Below are positions 60,971 to 64,000 of a DNA stretch of 64,000 nt, piece after piece (positions within the stretch are counted from its first letter, which is position 1; the number at the start of each line of letters is the position of its first letter). The stretch is from Pseudomaricurvus sp965656525 (GTDB lineage: Bacteria; Pseudomonadota; Gammaproteobacteria; Pseudomonadales; Cellvibrionaceae). The notes below the pieces were generated by a model. The model ran no database searches. It saw only the letters and a list, made by a program, of their open reading frames with translations, and was not told the origin of the DNA. Made by a program: the position numbers and the translations under genes. The stretch lies in the NCBI GenBank assembly GCA_965656525.1, contig CBFHKY010000009.1:1-64000 (forward strand), given 5' to 3'.

Positions 60971-61807
60971 TTATTGCAGCATGGCCATTGCCGCTTCCAT
61001 GTCGCTGCTTAGGTCTTCCGCTTCTTCGGCGTGCATATCGGAATCTAAGCCTAACCGCTGAAACGCTGTGACTTGCGAATAATCCACACGAGCCATCGGG
61101 TGCTCGCTGCCCATGTAGCTTTGCAGCATGGCAACAGTGACAATATCAGCATAGTCGGCGCTTGGCTGCTCACGCGTAAAATCGAGGTACTGATTGGGTA
61201 CTTTGCGCAGTACATCGGGGAAACCCCAAGCGGTTAAGATACGAGTACCCAGCAGAGGGTGTAATCGCTCGATAGCCTTGTCCAGTGTCATACTGTCTCT
61301 GAGCAGCTGAGGGTGATCTTCGGCATAGGTTAGGATGGGCAGTGCGCCTATTTTGTAAACTAGACCTGCCAGTGTGGCTTGGTCGGGACGCAATGTTGTG
61401 CAGTGCTTGCAGAGTAAATGACAGATACCTGCAATTTCTGTTGATCGGCTCCAGATGTCTCTGAGTCGTCGATCGATGATATCCGAAGTGGCTTGAAACA
61501 TTTGTTCCATCGCCAATCCAGTCGCGATGTTGCAGACGTAGTCCATCCCTAAGCGCATCAGCGCCATGTTTAAGTTTTCAATTTTATGGGATGCCCGTAT
61601 TAAAGGGTTGTTGGCTACTTTGATAACTCTGGCCGTGAGTGCTGCATCATGACCAATGACGGCTGCCAAATCAGCGATGCCGGCCTCGGGGTCGTCTGCG
61701 ATCTCGCGCACACGCAATGCTGCTTCGGGTAGCGTGGGTAAGACAATGGTGTCATTTTTAATCGCTTCGATCAGTTCTTGACGAACGGTCTCAACAACTT
61801 GGTTCAT
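60971..61807 (-). CDS. HDOD domain protein
   Basis: AGGATG precedes ATG 61807. The 278-residue protein has the HDOD core VLPTLPEAALRVREIADDPE, VIGHDAALTARVIKVANNPL, and ALMRLGMDYVCNIATGLAM. The HD metal ligands are replaced, as in HDOD proteins in general, so it is a signalling or scaffold protein rather than a phosphodiesterase. It has no receiver or output domain. Members regulate gene expression or motility in related species. The C-terminus is acidic. Confidence 0.9.
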   Translation of the reverse strand: MNQVVETVRQELIEAIKNDTIVLPTLPEAALRVREIADDPEAGIADLAAVIGHDAALTARVIKVANNPLIRASHKIENLNMALMRLGMDYVCNIATGLAMEQMFQATSDIIDRRLRDIWSRSTEIAGICHLLCKHCTTLRPDQATLAGLVYKIGALPILTYAEDHPQLLRDSMTLDKAIERLHPLLGTRILTAWGFPDVLRKVPNQYLDFTREQPSADYADIVTVAMLQSYMGSEHPMARVDYSQVTAFQRLGLDSDMHAEEAEDLSSDMEAAMAMLQ

Positions 61808-61897
61808 AAGTACATCCTGGTCGACATGCCGGCTATCGATTTTAATCCGATCACCGGCAGGGTAGGGTTAAGCCAAAAGCCAACCCTCAGGAAAGAC

Positions 61898-62836
61898 TTA
61901 TGACTCTTTAGTTATAGCATAGGGTAAGCTTAATGGAGTTAGTGCGCTGTGACTCTCATCACCCATAACCACTGTTGATAAGGCCGAGTCAGCTACGACG
62001 GCCAGAACGCGCCAACCATCATTCGTGTTTATGGCATTCACGACGGTTCCAGCTTTTCTGCCTGTTTCTTTATTGAATACATCGACACCAGGCCGAATTT
62101 CTTGAATGTCATTTGCCGCGCTAAAGAGATGCATATGTTGCTTGAGCTGCCCTTTGTAGTGGAGCCTCGCCACAATTTCTTGGCCGGTATAGCAGCCCTT
62201 TGTAAAGCTGATCCCCGCGATAGATTCCGCTTGTAAGTTAAGCTCTTGTGGCAGAAAAACCTCTTTTGTCGCCGTGGTCACCCAGCCCCTAGCGTGCTCG
62301 ATATCCAGCTGTTGCCAGAAAGTGCAGGGCGCTGAGGGGTTGATTTGATCGAAATGAGCGGTACTCCACAGCTCCCAAGCATTCTCACTACGGCAAATCA
62401 CCAAACTGCCATCCGTTTTTTGAACAGTTTGGTTCGCAACAGTGGGCAGTTCTTCGTTCAGAGGTGCCAAGTTGTTGATCGACTGAACCTGGTTCAGTGA
62501 GCCAGTCATACCCATACCTTTCCACTCTAAAGCTTTGATGGTGGCTTTAGAGAAGACAATGTACTTGCCTAGTGACGCGATAAACACAGATGCGATATCT
62601 GAAGGCACTTGTAATAAAACAGTTTGCTCATTCAGTTTGACCCCGTTGAAATTGGCAATCATACGGCCCTTTGGGGAGCAGTGTGCTCCGTGAAACAGCA
62701 TGCCAACTGGAGCTTTGACGACATCGCAGGTGGTTTGTCCCTGCAAAAATTTTAGTGTGTCTGGCCCGCTAACTTCTAACCAGCTCATATGATGGATCAG
62801 GCAAGTTGTCGGGGTGGAGGTATGCGCTTCAGTCAT
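61898..62836 (-). CDS. ygfZ: Folate-binding protein YgfZ
   Basis: ATG 62836 is used (GTG 62845 is in frame). The 312-residue protein is related to the glycine cleavage T-protein. It has LEVSGPDTLKFLQGQTTCDV at the start and the family signature FTKGCYTGQEIVARLHYKG with the conserved Cys. YgfZ/IBA57 uses tetrahydrofolate and assists synthesis or repair of certain [4Fe-4S] enzymes such as MiaB. It is divergent from sdhE, as in many gammaproteobacteria. Confidence 0.94.
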   Translation of the reverse strand: MTEAHTSTPTTCLIHHMSWLEVSGPDTLKFLQGQTTCDVVKAPVGMLFHGAHCSPKGRMIANFNGVKLNEQTVLLQVPSDIASVFIASLGKYIVFSKATIKALEWKGMGMTGSLNQVQSINNLAPLNEELPTVANQTVQKTDGSLVICRSENAWELWSTAHFDQINPSAPCTFWQQLDIEHARGWVTTATKEVFLPQELNLQAESIAGISFTKGCYTGQEIVARLHYKGQLKQHMHLFSAANDIQEIRPGVDVFNKETGRKAGTVVNAINTNDGWRVLAVVADSALSTVVMGDESHSALTPLSLPYAITKES

Positions 62837-63000
62837 AAAAAACACTTCTATTTACAATTGAAATATGAGCGTTGAGTTTATCATAATTTGTTCGTGACAT
62901 ATCTAGGTACTGCTGTTTGTAAATGCAGTTAAAGCAATCCTCGCGGCTTGCACCAGCTGTCGTTATAATGCTTCTTTTGACAGACATAGGTGGGGCGTTA

Positions 63001-63252
63001 ATGGATAAGAATCGTTTGGTTTGGGCTAGTCGCCGCGGAATGTTAGAGCTGGATTTGGTTCTTTTGCCATTCGTAGAAAATGTCTATGACTCTTTAGCGC
63101 AAGAGGACAAAGATCGTTTTTGTGCACTCATGGAGTGTGAGGATCAAGATTTGTTTTCGTGGTTTTTAAAACGTAATGACCCAGAAGATGCAGAGACGCT
63201 AAAAATTGTGGAAATTGTCCGTGCCAACACTGGCATACAAGCTAATTCATAA
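63001..63252 (+). CDS. sdhE: FAD assembly factor SdhE
   Basis: ATG 63001 follows AGGTGG. The 83-residue protein MDKNRLVWASRRGMLELDLV has the RGxxE motif (SRRGMLELD), which is needed to insert FAD covalently into the succinate dehydrogenase flavoprotein. The end of the gene overlaps the frame of ygfX. Confidence 0.94.
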   Translation: MDKNRLVWASRRGMLELDLVLLPFVENVYDSLAQEDKDRFCALMECEDQDLFSWFLKRNDPEDAETLKIVEIVRANTGIQANS

Positions 63253-63775
63253 TCGCAGTTGCTCGAATGAGCTGTCCGAAGGCGTTGTCTATCCGTCTAG
63301 GATGGCTTTGGGGGTACATTGCGGTCTGGTTATTTTGACGGCGTTCGCACTTGTTTGGTTTTCGCCTCGAATGTCGTCGTTGCTTTTCTTATTCAGCGAT
63401 CTTGAACTGGATCACTTTTGGGAGTTGCTTGAGAGGGGGCTTTACTGGCTGGTATTGGCAGGAGTCGGTATCTTGGGCTGCCGGCAATGGGCCAGTCAGC
63501 CTATCTACAAGCTGGAGATCCGAGACGATTACCGTCAAATTTCTCTGCTAAATGCCAATGGAAAGCCGCTCTCGGTCAAGGTGGTGATCGGCTGGCGTCT
63601 GTTGCCTTATTGGATTCAATTGAAAATCTATACTAATGAGAAAGGCTTAATTCAGAGGGTGCCGACTTCTTTACTTTTATGGCCTGACAGTACTGGTGCC
63701 GAAACACAACGAAAGCTCCGTATAGCGAGCCAAGCAGAGCTTAGCCGCTCAGAATCAGATCAAGCTCAGGGTTGA
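63206..63775 (+). CDS. ygfX: YgfX (CptA)-like membrane protein, start uncertain
   Basis: The frame opens at TTG 63206 inside sdhE and ends at TGA 63775. Better starts may be GTG 63221 or ATG 63302; none has a clear ribosome-binding site. The protein has two spans (VHCGLVILTAFALVWF and WLVLAGVGILGC) and a soluble C-terminal part IYKLEIRDDYRQISLLNANG. Its place after sdhE identifies it as YgfX-like: a membrane protein that in E. coli was described as the CptA toxin and that interacts with SdhE in Serratia. Sequence similarity is weak. Confidence 0.7.
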   Translation: MWKLSVPTLAYKLIHNRSCSNELSEGVVYPSRMALGVHCGLVILTAFALVWFSPRMSSLLFLFSDLELDHFWELLERGLYWLVLAGVGILGCRQWASQPIYKLEIRDDYRQISLLNANGKPLSVKVVIGWRLLPYWIQLKIYTNEKGLIQRVPTSLLLWPDSTGAETQRKLRIASQAELSRSESDQAQG

Positions 63776-63870
63776 TCTAATCCAGAGTTGAGCTGATTCA
63801 GAATTTAATTCAACCGAGAGCCTTCACCTTTCCTTTAAGCTGGCATGCGAATGTGGATCGCTTAAGCCAA

Positions 63871-64000
63871 TCATTGCTTCACGAATACAGCTTGCCCCGC
63901 AAAGTTCATGGGTACCAAAATGGTGTCCTTCGCTACGGGGGAGGTTTCTGGATGGTCTAGCGAGTAGTGCAGGCCTCGACTCTCTTTACGTTCCGTTGCG
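63871..64000 (-). CDS. nadB: 3' end of L-aspartate oxidase
   Basis: The minus strand has an open frame from the window edge to TGA at 63871-63873. The last 42 residues contain KESRGLHYSLDHPET, the conserved C-terminal segment of NadB (E. coli has HESRGLHFTLDYPE), where the Arg belongs to the FAD/substrate site region. NadB makes iminoaspartate for NAD synthesis. In Pseudomonas nadB also lies next to ygfX-sdhE, with algU/rpoE on its far side, so that gene is expected beyond the right edge. Confidence 0.9.
   Translation of the reverse strand, partial: ATERKESRGLHYSLDHPETSPVAKDTILVPMNFAGQAVFVKQ

Noticed and set aside
1..64000. CRISPR arrays, tRNA/rRNA genes, prophage or integrase genes, intact insertion sequences
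   Set aside because: I looked for regularly spaced repeats, clover-leaf sequences with CCA-type ends, and transposase or integrase motifs on both strands and found none that hold up.

Overview
The window is chromosomal DNA of a gammaproteobacterium, close to 50 % G+C by eye. It most resembles the marine Oceanospirillales/Pseudomonadales group. Several gene neighbourhoods are the ones familiar from Pseudomonas: a PilZ gene divergent from lolCDE, fpr divergent from a finR-type LysR gene, a small ORF plus an SMI1/KNR4 gene beside rapA, and nadB-ygfX-sdhE-ygfZ. Other neighbourhoods are E. coli-like: pyrD-rmf-rlmKL, and yciV-yciO-scpA-scpB-rluB. The genus cannot be fixed from the sequence alone. 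I see no rRNA, tRNA, CRISPR array, prophage or intact insertion sequence.

Layout. 1-2.9 kb: a cut-off gene of unknown function, a REP-like hairpin, a DUF2805 gene, a Ca2+/cation antiporter and a DEDDh exonuclease. 2.9-9.5 kb: a short Rho paralogue without the N-terminal RNA-binding domain, a dienoyl-CoA isomerase, pyrD, rmf and rlmKL. 9.5-22 kb: a PilZ protein, the lipoprotein exporter lolCDE, yebC/yeeN, a DUF416 gene, a DUF58-TgpA pair, amt and an MFS gene. 22-27.2 kb, all on the minus strand: a TrmH-type methylase, DUF2520, pdxJ, a periplasmic cyclophilin, an SH3/coiled-coil protein, YciI and a VC0807-family membrane protein. 27.5-32.7 kb, plus strand: PHP-domain RNase, YciO, scpA, scpB and rluB. 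32.7-39.5 kb: transaldolase, DNA polymerase II, lipoproteins, a CbiX-like chelatase, the tRNA acp3U enzyme and glpE. 39.8-44.6 kb: an iorA-iorB-xdhC-mocA operon, i.e. a molybdenum hydroxylase with its own cofactor maturation genes. 44.6-55 kb: ylqF/rbgA, yigZ, slyD, ybaN, a LOG-family gene, yaeQ, a SIMPL gene, a glycine-zipper lipoprotein, a thioesterase, fpr/finR and DUF3581. 55-64 kb: the rapA cluster, a two-domain QueD-like protein, ung, an HDOD protein, ygfZ, sdhE, ygfX and the 3' end of nadB.

The sequence is a draft scaffold with six runs of N, each 97-100 long, all inside genes. Three are flanked by exact duplicates (16, 78 and 78 bases), so no sequence is really missing there; collapsing the duplicate restores a normal protein in scpB, xdhC and yigZ. 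Two others, in ylqF and fpr, should replace only about 29 and 1 bases by comparison with the families. The gap in the SIMPL gene hides several hundred bases.

Most of the window is conserved housekeeping sequence, and I do not see a clear novel defence or mobile system. The observations most worth a second look are the ATPase-only Rho paralogue, a candidate sigma-54/NtrC control region for an amt gene without glnK, a perfect 8+7+8 operator-like palindrome between fpr and finR, and the split distribution of catalytic residues over the two halves of the QueD-like protein.
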